64,000 nucleotides of DNA from Convivina praedatoris (GTDB lineage: Bacteria > Bacillota > Bacilli > Lactobacillales > Lactobacillaceae). The position numbers and the translations under genes were made by a program. Positions 50,974-58,658 of the stretch are shown here, piece by piece. Position 1 is the first letter of the stretch, and the number at the start of each line of letters is the position of its first letter. The stretch lies in NCBI RefSeq assembly GCF_933208505.1, contig NZ_CAKOEU010000004.1; one strand, written 5' to 3'. The notes beneath the pieces were generated by a model that was not told where the DNA came from, did no database searches, and saw only the letters and a program-made list of their open reading frames with translations.

Positions 50974-51005
50974 GATAGGAGAAGGGACATTTGAAGTCCT
51001 AAGGT

Positions 51006-52316
51006 ATGACAGAAACAGAAATTCCAACCATTCAAATTATTGATGCAAAAGATTATGTAGGCCAAACGGTACGAATTGGTGGCTGGCTTCGGCAAAAGCG
51101 TGGTAGTGGTAAGATTGCTTTCTTGCAATTACGTGATGGAACTGCTTTTTTTCAGGGCGTGGTGGTTAAAGCTGATGTACCCGAAAATGTTTTTGAAACC
51201 GCTAAGGAATTGAAGCAAGAAACGAGCCTATATGTGACTGGTGAAATTCACGAAGACAGCCGTTCTTCTTTTGGTTATGAAATGGCTGTCAGTGATGTTC
51301 AAGTGATTGGTGCTAGCCAGGATTATCCGATTACACCAAAGGAACATGGAACAGAATTTTTGTTTGATGAGCGCCACTTATACTTGCGTCACATCAAGCC
51401 TTTTGCCACACTTAAGATTCGTAATACTTTGATTGCGGCTACCTATGAATTCTTCAATCAAGAGGGTTTCATTAAATTAGATGCACCCTTGTTGACTGGT
51501 TCAGCACCAGAGGGTACGACCGAACTGTTTGAAACTGATTATTTTGGTCAATCAGCTTTCTTATCGCAAACTGGTCAGTTATACGCTGAAGCTGGTGCCA
51601 TGGCTTTTGGTAAGGTCTTTACCTTTGGGCCAGCCTTCCGGGCGGAAAAATCAAAAACGCGCCGTCATTTGACTGAATTTTGGATGATAGAGCCAGAAAT
51701 GGCCTTTATGGATCAAGAGGCGAGTTTGGCACTGCAAGAACGCTATATTGCCTTTTTGATTAATAAAGTTTTGGAACAAAATGACCAGGAATTGGATTTG
51801 TTAAAGCGTGATAAGGATTTGTTACGCTCTTATACACAGTTACCATTCCCACGGGTATCCTACGATGATGCCATCAAGTTGTTACAAGATAATAACTTTG
51901 ATGTTCAATGGGGTGTTGATTTTGGTTCACCAGAAGAGACTTTCCTAGCTAACCACTTCTCAAGCCCTGTCTTTATTACCAACTATCCTAAGAAAATCAA
52001 GGCCTTCTACATGAAGCGCCATCCAAGTCGTGATGATGTCGTCATCTGTGCGGATTTGTTGGCACCTGAGGGTTATGGGGAAATCATTGGTGGATCAGAG
52101 CGTGATACTGATTATGATTATCTCAAGGCTCGAATTGAAGAAGAGGGATTGAGCTTGGACGAATACAACTGGTATTTGGATTTGCGTAAGTACGGGTCTG
52201 TGCCCCATTCTGGTTTTGGTTTAGGTTTGGAGCGGATGGTGACTTTTGTTACTGGAGAAGATCATATCCGAGAAGCGATTCCATTCCCACGGATGATGCA
52301 CCGCATCCGTCCTTAA
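51006..52316 (+). CDS. asnS: Asparaginyl-tRNA synthetase
   Basis: A 436-residue class IIb enzyme charging tRNA-Asn. An N-terminal OB-fold (residues 15-110; VRIGGWLRQKRGSGKIAFLQLRDG) is followed by motif 1 near 135, motif 2 FRAEKSKTRRHLTEFWMIEPE near 212-232 and motif 3 GFGLGLERMV near 402. The ribosome site AGGAG precedes a 3-codon TTG mini-frame (50991-51002) that ends four bases before the asnS ATG, perhaps for coupling. A strong terminator follows. Confidence 0.94.
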   Translation: MTETEIPTIQIIDAKDYVGQTVRIGGWLRQKRGSGKIAFLQLRDGTAFFQGVVVKADVPENVFETAKELKQETSLYVTGEIHEDSRSSFGYEMAVSDVQVIGASQDYPITPKEHGTEFLFDERHLYLRHIKPFATLKIRNTLIAATYEFFNQEGFIKLDAPLLTGSAPEGTTELFETDYFGQSAFLSQTGQLYAEAGAMAFGKVFTFGPAFRAEKSKTRRHLTEFWMIEPEMAFMDQEASLALQERYIAFLINKVLEQNDQELDLLKRDKDLLRSYTQLPFPRVSYDDAIKLLQDNNFDVQWGVDFGSPEETFLANHFSSPVFITNYPKKIKAFYMKRHPSRDDVVICADLLAPEGYGEIIGGSERDTDYDYLKARIEEEGLSLDEYNWYLDLRKYGSVPHSGFGLGLERMVTFVTGEDHIREAIPFPRMMHRIRP

Positions 52317-52325
52317 GGGAAATAA

Positions 52326-52361
52326 AAAACGTTCAGGTTGCTAGAACTTGAACGTTTTTAT
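52326..52361 (+). terminator. Terminator after asnS
   Basis: AACGTTCAGGTT-type arm, loop GCTAG, AACTTGAACGTT arm, then TTTTA. About 12 bp with G-T pairs. Confidence 0.85.
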
Positions 52362-52386
52362 TATGTTAGAGTGAAAGGAGGCTCAT

Positions 52387-53091
52387 ATGGAAGCTAATCT
52401 ACAACGATATTTAAAAGCTGGTCATACCAGTATTAGCAATGATTTGTTGCTCCATTATCGTCAATTGGGTTTGGATAACGATGATTTGGTTTTATACTTA
52501 GAGATTCAACGATTACAAGATAGTGGGGACCAAGCTACGCCAGAGATTTTGGCGCGGATTATGCAGGTAACAAGTCAAAGTATTATTGATCGGATTAAAA
52601 GTCTCCTCAAACGCCAATTGGTTCAAATTCAAGGGCGCAATCGGCAAACAGAAAGTTACGATTTTACGCCGATGTTGAATAAATTAATCGCTGGGAAGGC
52701 TGTATCAGATAGTGCAGTTGAAGCGACCACGCTTTCAACTGGTGCTAGCAGTCGCCGTCAGGTTTTACAAATTTTGGAACAAGAGTTTGGACGGATGCTT
52801 TCACCCATGGAAATGCAAACTGTGGGTCATTGGTTTGATCAGGATCATTTTGATCCCAATATGATGTTGCTGGCCATTCAAGAAGCTATCGCCAACAATG
52901 CCCGTTCTTTGCGCTATATTGAGGCTATTTTGGCTAATTGGCAACGAGAAAATTTGACCTCACCTCAAGCAGTGGAGATGGCTAAAGTTAAACGGCGAGC
53001 AGTTAGTTATGCGCCGTCAACGGCAGCTGCTACATCGCAAAATCAATCCCCTCAGGTTAAGATACCAAGTGGTAAAATTGAGGACATGTAG
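52387..53091 (+). CDS. dnaD: DNA replication protein DnaD
   Basis: A 234-residue primosome protein that helps load the replicative helicase. Residues 1-100 are the DnaD N-terminal winged-helix domain (SISNDLLLHYRQLGLDNDDLVLYL); residues about 125-205 are the DnaD C-terminal domain with LEQEFGRMLSPMEMQTVGHW and the YIEAILANWQRENLTSP motif. GGAGG site before ATG. In Bacillus nth follows; here the order breaks and a minus-strand orphan starts four bases on. Confidence 0.9.
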   Translation: MEANLQRYLKAGHTSISNDLLLHYRQLGLDNDDLVLYLEIQRLQDSGDQATPEILARIMQVTSQSIIDRIKSLLKRQLVQIQGRNRQTESYDFTPMLNKLIAGKAVSDSAVEATTLSTGASSRRQVLQILEQEFGRMLSPMEMQTVGHWFDQDHFDPNMMLLAIQEAIANNARSLRYIEAILANWQRENLTSPQAVEMAKVKRRAVSYAPSTAAATSQNQSPQVKIPSGKIEDM

Positions 53092-53094
53092 CTT

Positions 53095-53379
53095 TTAATT
53101 TAAGTAGATGTAGTAGTTTTTATCTAACTGAAATCCTAAAATTGACTGCCCATTGGGGCGTAATAGTTGAGCTTGATAGCTCACCTGAGCCGTTTGGGCC
53201 ATTAACTGACCCAGCGAAAGCGGTTTTGGTCCAATTACTAGAACTAAATCTCGGTGATTAGCAGCAAACTTAAGTTGACTAACGGGATTACCATTGGGGT
53301 CACTGGCCGGATATTTAAGATAAATTGGGGTTTTTAAATCCATATATTGAGTTAAAGCTTCAAATTGACTTAATTGCAT
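53095..53379 (-). CDS. Hypothetical 94-residue protein
   Basis: A small soluble protein converging on dnaD (4-base gap) and divergent from the methyltransferase gene (25-base gap). It is predicted as alternating strands (TPIYLKYPASDPNG, DLVLVIGPKPLSL, GFQLDKNYYIYL). No family recognised and no membrane segment. Tight packing on both sides, with no overlap, supports it as a real gene. Its promoter must lie inside the neighbouring gene. Confidence 0.55.
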   Translation of the reverse strand: MQLSQFEALTQYMDLKTPIYLKYPASDPNGNPVSQLKFAANHRDLVLVIGPKPLSLGQLMAQTAQVSYQAQLLRPNGQSILGFQLDKNYYIYLN

Positions 53380-53404
53380 AGTGTTTTAATTATAAAGGAA
53401 AATT

Positions 53405-54538
53405 ATGGTAAAAAGTTATCATCTTATGGCAACTGCTGCTGCTGGTGTGGAAGCATTGGTCGGTAAAGAGTTGCGTCAGCTAGGCTATGATGCCCAGGTG
53501 GAAAATTATCGTGTTCGTTTTGAGGGAACTCAGGCTGATATTTTACGTAGTAATATATGGTTGCGGACGGCTGATCGGATTAAAATTATTGTTGGCGAGT
53601 TTGAGGCTAAAACTTTTGAAGAATTATTTGAGGGAGTTAAAGCGCTCAACTGGCAAGACTATTTGAACTATGACAGTGCCTTTCCGGTAGCTGGGCGTTC
53701 GCATAAATCAACCCTGTTTAGTGTACCCGATGTTCAGTCGATTACTAAAAAGGCGATTGTAGCAAAGTTACAAGAGGAATACCATGTCCGGACGCGTTTA
53801 CCAGAAAATGGTTTCTTTGCCCAGTTGGAAGTGATGATTGAAAAAGACCATGTAATTTTAACTTTAGATACGACGGGGGATTCACTCTTTAAACGTGGCT
53901 ATCGTGTGAATAAGGGTGGTGCACCGCTGAAGGAAAATTTCGCAGCGGCTTTGGTTTTACTAACCAATTGGCATCCAGATCGTCCCTTTGTTGATCCCAC
54001 GACTGGTTCTGGTACTTTAGCAATTGAAGCAGCTTTGATTGGCCGCAATATTGCGCCTGGTTTGATTCGTTCCTTTTCAATTGAGCAAATGGATTGGTTT
54101 GATACTAAGTTGTCTGATCAGGTTCGTGACGAAGCCGAAGCTCAAGCTGACTATGATCGGGAATTAAATATTACCGGTTATGATATTGATGAAAATATGG
54201 TTGCCATTGCCCAGGAAAATGCCAAGCATGCTGGCCTGGGACAAGACATTCACTTTGCGCAGTTAGCTGCTAAAGATTGGAAAACTGATCAAGTTAATGG
54301 TGTCTTAGTGTCTAATCCGCCCTATGGAGAACGTTTAGGTGAACTAGAGGCAGCCCGGGAATTATATCGTCAAATGGGGACTTTGTATGCCCAATATCCT
54401 AGTTGGAGTAAGTATATTTTGACTAGTGATTTAGATTTTGAAAAGTCTTTCGGTCAAAAAGCAACTAAAAAACGTAAGCTCTATAATGGCTCTTTGCGAG
54501 TTGATTATTATCAGTATTGGGGTAAGCGAGTTAAATAA
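53405..54538 (+). CDS. rRNA guanine-N2 methyltransferase, RlmL/YpsC type
   Basis: A 377-residue SAM enzyme. An N-terminal ferredoxin-like piece and THUMP domain (about 50-160; VRFEGTQADILRSNIWLRTADR) bind RNA. The Rossmann domain has DPTTGSGTLAIEAALIGRNIAPG near 200 and the catalytic NPPYGERLG near 303. Length and order match YpsC of Bacillus, the short RlmL form lacking the RlmK half. Target likely 23S rRNA m2G; that is by family. Confidence 0.9.
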   Translation: MVKSYHLMATAAAGVEALVGKELRQLGYDAQVENYRVRFEGTQADILRSNIWLRTADRIKIIVGEFEAKTFEELFEGVKALNWQDYLNYDSAFPVAGRSHKSTLFSVPDVQSITKKAIVAKLQEEYHVRTRLPENGFFAQLEVMIEKDHVILTLDTTGDSLFKRGYRVNKGGAPLKENFAAALVLLTNWHPDRPFVDPTTGSGTLAIEAALIGRNIAPGLIRSFSIEQMDWFDTKLSDQVRDEAEAQADYDRELNITGYDIDENMVAIAQENAKHAGLGQDIHFAQLAAKDWKTDQVNGVLVSNPPYGERLGELEAARELYRQMGTLYAQYPSWSKYILTSDLDFEKSFGQKATKKRKLYNGSLRVDYYQYWGKRVK

Positions 54539-54541
54539 TAA

Positions 54542-54569
54542 TGAAAACGGGGTAATTACCTCGTTTTTA
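54542..54569 (+). terminator. Terminator after the methyltransferase
   Basis: AAAACGGGG, loop TAATTA, CCTCGTTTT, then TA. Nine pairs with one G-T. Confidence 0.75.
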
Positions 54570-54625
54570 TTTGGTTTTTGGTTAGATTGTGTTAAAATTA
54601 CACTTTGTGAAAACATAGAAAGGAG

Positions 54626-55195
54626 ATGTATACCACTGACCGTGGTATGCCAATCAAGTCAATGCCAGTAGTTTATATGCGCCGGGCAAAAGCCCGTGAT
54701 ATGGCCTCGATTGTGGAAATTCTACAAGGGGCGAAGAAGTATCTAAAGGAACAGGGATTAGACCAATGGCAGGGAGAATACCCAAACCTTGATACTGTTC
54801 AAAAAGATATGGATCATCATCAAGCTTTTGTACTAGTTGTTGACGATCAAGTAGCTGGTTATGCGGCCGCTTTTGAAGGCGAAGATCCACTATATACTGC
54901 CCTAGAAGATGGTAATTGGCTCGTTGATGGCCATGACTATGCTAGCCTTCATCGAGTAGCTATGTCAGATAAGTATCGTGGTCAACGGTTAGCACCACGT
55001 TTTATGACCGCTTTGATTTCTTATTTCTATGCCCAAGGCGCTCGTGATTTCCGGATTGATACGCATCCTGGTAATTTACCAATGCAAAAAGTCATTACTA
55101 ATAATGGTTTTGAAAAACGCGGGACAGTCCATATGCAAGAAGGCGATAATATCAGTACTGCCCGTTGGGCATATCAACTCTTAATTCAAGATTAA
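54626..55195 (+). CDS. GNAT family N-acetyltransferase
   Basis: A 189-residue acetyltransferase. Motif A is visible as LHRVAMSDKYRGQRLAPRFM near 110-130, and motif B follows (FRIDTHPGNLPMQKVITNNGF). The start is unsettled: AAAGGAG lies directly against ATG 54626, while later in-frame ATGs at 54647 and 54662 fit the protein family length better. A perfect hairpin, ATACCAC/GTGGTAT (54630-54648), sits between the ribosome site and those ATGs and could bring them closer in space. Substrate unknown. Confidence 0.8.
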   Translation: MYTTDRGMPIKSMPVVYMRRAKARDMASIVEILQGAKKYLKEQGLDQWQGEYPNLDTVQKDMDHHQAFVLVVDDQVAGYAAAFEGEDPLYTALEDGNWLVDGHDYASLHRVAMSDKYRGQRLAPRFMTALISYFYAQGARDFRIDTHPGNLPMQKVITNNGFEKRGTVHMQEGDNISTARWAYQLLIQD

Positions 55196-55226
55196 AACGC
55201 AGATCATAATCGATCTGCGTTTTTTA
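55194..55226. terminator. Bidirectional terminator between GNAT and RNase H genes
   Basis: AAAACGCAGATC, loop ATAAT(C), GATCTGCGTTTTTT. It overlaps the 3' end of the minus-strand gene. Confidence 0.85.
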
Positions 55227-55596
55227 ATGCTTGTAAGGCCAAATGGTGTGGTCCTTGATTTTGTTTTTCGCTAACCCAATCAATTAATACAAGCGGATAA
55301 GCGGCCAAAATTGTATGCAGGCGGTCCACATAAATTTGATAATGTTTGGCATAGTTTTTATTGAGGGCATCAACCAGTAATTTTGAATCCGAATATAGGT
55401 GTAACTGATGCTTGCCAGTTGGTAAGTTGGATAGGGCCCAAATAGCTGCTAAAAACTCAGCTTGATGGTTGTCATTGGTGAGTGGGAGGGGTACTTTTAA
55501 TTGCTCTTGTTGACCATTAATAATTAACAAACATCCCGCTGCTGAATGACCTGTACTTGGTTGTCGGGCAGCATCAAAGTGAATTTTAATTAACAT
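55204..55596 (-). CDS. Ribonuclease HI-like protein with altered active site
   Basis: A 130-residue RNase H-fold protein, similar to the small YpeP-like group. Catalytic acids present: Asp in IHFDAAR (residue 8), Glu in HQAEFLAAIW (near 47) and Asp in YSDSKLLVDAL (near 69). The usual last acid, in an N-x-x-AD motif, is replaced by His-His (EKQNQGPHHLAL, near 118). Three acids may suffice for weak activity or it may only bind RNA/DNA hybrids. Cytosolic. Confidence 0.75.
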   Translation of the reverse strand: MLIKIHFDAARQPSTGHSAAGCLLIINGQQEQLKVPLPLTNDNHQAEFLAAIWALSNLPTGKHQLHLYSDSKLLVDALNKNYAKHYQIYVDRLHTILAAYPLVLIDWVSEKQNQGPHHLALQALKNADRL

Positions 55597-55704
55597 TTAT
55601 TACTCCTTGCAAGTTATTATAGGGCTGGCTGGCTAGTCTTGCCAAGCTTTGGTTAAATTTCATGGTAAAATAGGAGTGATTTTAAATATGGTAAGGAGCA
55701 TGAA

Positions 55705-56094
55705 ATGGGTCCTACAACTGGTTTTTATCAACCACTTGATTCTTGGAATCAAATATTATGGATGTGGTGGGCAATTTTAACGATGTTAGGGGTTATTATT
55801 TCCTCAGAACGAATGTACCAAATGCCTCTGTGGCTGACAATTTATCTAGTTGTTTTAGTGGGTATTGGTATTTTTGCCTTTGCTCGTCACCGACTTTATC
55901 TAACTGGCAGTCAATTATTTATGGGGTACGCTTTACGGCGAACTTATGCCGAATATAATTTGGACAATGGCTTATATTGGCAGTTAAATGGCCGCCGTCT
56001 TAGCATCCAATCCGGTAGTCGTTTACAAACCTATTGGATTAGTAAGCGCATGGCTCGCAAATTAAAGGAAATAAAGCAAGATGACAGAAAATAA
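55705..56094 (+). CDS. EbsA-like membrane protein
   Basis: A 129-residue protein with two membrane helices (ILWMWWAILTMLGVIIS, about 18-34; LTIYLVVLVGIGIFAFA, about 44-60) and a cytosolic C-terminal domain with strands and basic residues (YWISKRMARKLKEIKQDD). Size, position beside an RNase H gene and ahead of rluD fit the EbsA family of Lactobacillales. Function not established. Its end overlaps rluD by 14 bases. Confidence 0.6.
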   Translation: MGPTTGFYQPLDSWNQILWMWWAILTMLGVIISSERMYQMPLWLTIYLVVLVGIGIFAFARHRLYLTGSQLFMGYALRRTYAEYNLDNGLYWQLNGRRLSIQSGSRLQTYWISKRMARKLKEIKQDDRK

Positions 56095-57028
56095 GCAGTT
56101 TTTGATCAACGATCAGCAAACTGGTCGATTAGACGCAGTATTAGCGCAACTAGATCAAGAATATTCTCGTTCTCAAGTAGCTAGTTTAATTCAAAAAAAG
56201 CATGTATTAGTGAATGGCAAAGACGTTAAAAGCTCTTATAAAGTACAAGCAGGGGATAAAATTAGCATTAATCCACCGCAACCAGTTGCTAGTGAGTTAG
56301 TACCACAAGACATCGCCCTAGATATCGTCTATGAAGATGATGATTTATTAGTGGTTAATAAGTCCCGGGGGATGGTAGTTCATCCTGCTCCAGGACATCC
56401 GGATGGCACCCTAGTTAATGCTTTATTACATCATGCACCGCTTTCTTCAATTAACGGCGAGTTTCGACCAGGGATTGTGCATCGCATTGATCGTGATACG
56501 AGTGGTCTCTTAATGGTTGCTAAAAATGATCATGCTCATCAGGTCTTATCAGAGCAACTTAAGGCTCACAAAAACACCCGGCTTTACTATGCCTTAGTAC
56601 AGGGTGAATTTGATGAAGATGAGGGCCAGATTGATGCGCCAATCGGCCGCCATCCGGTAGATCGTAAAAAACAAGCAGTGTTAGCGCAAGGACGTGAGGC
56701 CTTGACTCATTTTAAGGTTAAAGAGTGCTATCCTGGTTACACCCTTTTGGAATTACGTTTAGAAACTGGACGAACTCACCAAATTCGCGTTCATTTGGCC
56801 TATATTGGCCATCCAGTGGTTGGTGACCCGCTATATGGCAAGGGTAGTCTGGCAACCAATCTAGGTCAAAAGGGACAGCTCTTACACGCTAAAACGCTCT
56901 CGCTAACGCAACCAAGTACTGGTCAAGAACTGACTTTTACCAGTGATTTACCGCCTTATTTTACAGACGTTTTAGCAAAATTAGAACCAATTATTAGGAT
57001 TAAAGATAATTTAGACAAGGAGTATTAA
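56081..57028 (+). CDS. rluD: 23S rRNA pseudouridine synthase, RluD type
   Basis: A 315-residue enzyme. The N-terminal S4 RNA-binding domain (RLDAVLAQLDQEYSRSQVASLI, about 15-75) is followed by the synthase domain with catalytic Asp in GIVHRIDRDTSGLLMVAKN near 140, and RTHQIRVHLAYIGHPVVGDPLYG near 235. ATG overlaps ebsA. It is followed by pyrR with four bases between, as in many lactobacilli. Confidence 0.92.
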   Translation: MTENKQFLINDQQTGRLDAVLAQLDQEYSRSQVASLIQKKHVLVNGKDVKSSYKVQAGDKISINPPQPVASELVPQDIALDIVYEDDDLLVVNKSRGMVVHPAPGHPDGTLVNALLHHAPLSSINGEFRPGIVHRIDRDTSGLLMVAKNDHAHQVLSEQLKAHKNTRLYYALVQGEFDEDEGQIDAPIGRHPVDRKKQAVLAQGREALTHFKVKECYPGYTLLELRLETGRTHQIRVHLAYIGHPVVGDPLYGKGSLATNLGQKGQLLHAKTLSLTQPSTGQELTFTSDLPPYFTDVLAKLEPIIRIKDNLDKEY

Positions 57029-57032
57029 CACC

Positions 57033-57560
57033 ATGGCTAATAAAGTTGTTTTAGACTCAGCCTCTCTACAACGAGCCCTGACTCGGATTACCTACGAAAT
57101 TTTAGAGCGTAATAAGGGCGGACAAGGGTTGGTTTTAGTGGGTATTAAAACGCGAGGTGAATACCTAGCTCATCGAATTGCCAACCGGCTAGAGCAATTG
57201 GAAAAAGAAACAATTCCAGTTATGGCCATTGATGTTACCAATTATCGTGACGATGTTTTAGCCCATGGCGATCACTTGGGCTTGGATGAAAAGGATTCAA
57301 TTAACATTGTCGACAAAAACATCGTTTTGGTTGATGATGTTCTCTTTACCGGCCGCACGATTCGCGCCGCTTTAGATGCTTTAATTCATATTGGCCGACC
57401 TAAATCAATTTCTTTGGCAGTGCTAGTTGATCGTGGGCACCGGGAATTACCGATTCGCGCTGATTTTGTTGGTAAGAATATTCCAACAGCTCAAAATGAA
57501 AAAATTCAAGTTTCAGTGGAAGAGATTGATGGTAAAGATGCGGTAGAAATTATTCACTAA
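57033..57560 (+). CDS. pyrR: PyrR: pyr attenuator protein / uracil phosphoribosyltransferase
   Basis: A 175-residue protein that in Bacillota senses UMP and terminates pyr transcripts. Motifs: RITYEILERN near 18, VGIKTRGEYLAHRI near 37, the PRPP loop NIVLVDDVLFTGRTIRAALDAL near 95-115, and RADFVGKNIPT near 147. Catalytic and PRPP residues look intact. No attenuator or anti-terminator is visible before it or before carA, since the gaps are only 4 and 18 bases, so its own control of this operon is unclear. Confidence 0.92.
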   Translation: MANKVVLDSASLQRALTRITYEILERNKGGQGLVLVGIKTRGEYLAHRIANRLEQLEKETIPVMAIDVTNYRDDVLAHGDHLGLDEKDSINIVDKNIVLVDDVLFTGRTIRAALDALIHIGRPKSISLAVLVDRGHRELPIRADFVGKNIPTAQNEKIQVSVEEIDGKDAVEIIH

Positions 57561-57578
57561 TCTCCCAAGGAGGAAGGC

Positions 57579-58658
57579 ATGCAACGGCACTTGATATTAG
57601 AAGATGGTACTACTTTTGTAGGAGAGGGTTTTGGTGCGCCAGCAACGACCTTTGGTGAAATTGTTTTTCAAACGGCGATGACCGGTTACCAAGAAAGTAT
57701 TACCAATCCAATTTATGATGGTCAAATGATTGTCTTTGCCATGCCTGTAGTAGGAGCCGATGGGATTCATGCCGAGGCATACGAATCAGTTAAACCCACC
57801 ATTCGGGGAATGGTTGTCCATGACTTAGCTGAAATATCAACTAACCGGCAACGTCGAATGAGCTTGGATCGATTTTTAAAACAAAATAATATTCCCGGTC
57901 TTTGTCAAGTTGATACTCGGCAGTTAATCAGACACTTACGAGAAAGTGGTCCTCAAAAGGCGACGATTGTTGATTATGTTGATGATCATGCCCGTGACCA
58001 GCTGGCCGCAACGGTATTAACTAAACAACAAGTGCAAAATACTGCCACACCTAAGGCCTATGCTAATCCGGGTCGAGGCTATCATATTGTAGTGATTGAT
58101 TTTGGCTTGAAACATGGAATTTTGCGGATGCTGGGTGACTATGACAGCAATGTATCAGTGCTGCCTTACACGACTAGTGTTGAAGAGGTTTTAACTCTTG
58201 ATCCTGACGGGATTGTTTTGTCCAGTGGGCCAGGCGATCCTAATAGTTTGCCAGAAAGTGTGTTTACCTTAATTCGTGTCTTACAGACTAAAGCCCCCAT
58301 GTTGGGCATTGGCTTAGGCCACGAACTTTTTGCTATGGCTAATGGGGCGACTTTAAATCCCTTGGTGGCTGAATATCATGGGATGAATCATCCAATTCAA
58401 GAAATTATTTCCCAAGAAATTTTCTATGCCATGCAGGGACGTGGCTATGTCGTGGATGACCAGACAGTTGATCGTAAAAAGATGTTTGTGACCCACCGTG
58501 ATTTAGTTGATCAATCAATCCAAGGACTACGACATCGTGATTATCCAGCTTTTAGTGTGCAATTTTTCCCTGATGGGGCGCCAGGCCCCATTGAACCTAA
58601 TGTGATTTTTGCAGATTTCTTTGAAACGGTGGCCGACTATGTCGAACAGTACAACTAA
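57579..58658 (+). CDS. CarA-like protein lacking the glutaminase triad
   Basis: A 359-residue homologue of the small subunit of carbamoyl-phosphate synthase. The N-terminal domain is well kept (LILEDGTTFVGEGFG; TAMTGYQESITNP; QVDTRQLIRHLRESG). In the class I amidotransferase domain the nucleophile Cys is Gly (GIGLGHELF, residue 245, where GICLGHQ is expected). The triad His and Glu are Phe330 and Asp332 (QFFPDGAPGP for QYHPEASPGP). The frame is intact and gene spacing is normal. It therefore should not hydrolyse glutamine. Coupled to the CarB-like gene by a 20-base overlap. A sequencing error would not explain three separate changes. Confidence 0.85.
   Translation: MQRHLILEDGTTFVGEGFGAPATTFGEIVFQTAMTGYQESITNPIYDGQMIVFAMPVVGADGIHAEAYESVKPTIRGMVVHDLAEISTNRQRRMSLDRFLKQNNIPGLCQVDTRQLIRHLRESGPQKATIVDYVDDHARDQLAATVLTKQQVQNTATPKAYANPGRGYHIVVIDFGLKHGILRMLGDYDSNVSVLPYTTSVEEVLTLDPDGIVLSSGPGDPNSLPESVFTLIRVLQTKAPMLGIGLGHELFAMANGATLNPLVAEYHGMNHPIQEIISQEIFYAMQGRGYVVDDQTVDRKKMFVTHRDLVDQSIQGLRHRDYPAFSVQFFPDGAPGPIEPNVIFADFFETVADYVEQYN

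Noticed and set aside
57000..57579. PyrR-type attenuator before pyrR or carA
   Set aside because: The gaps of 4 and 18 bases cannot hold the anti-antiterminator, antiterminator and terminator set.
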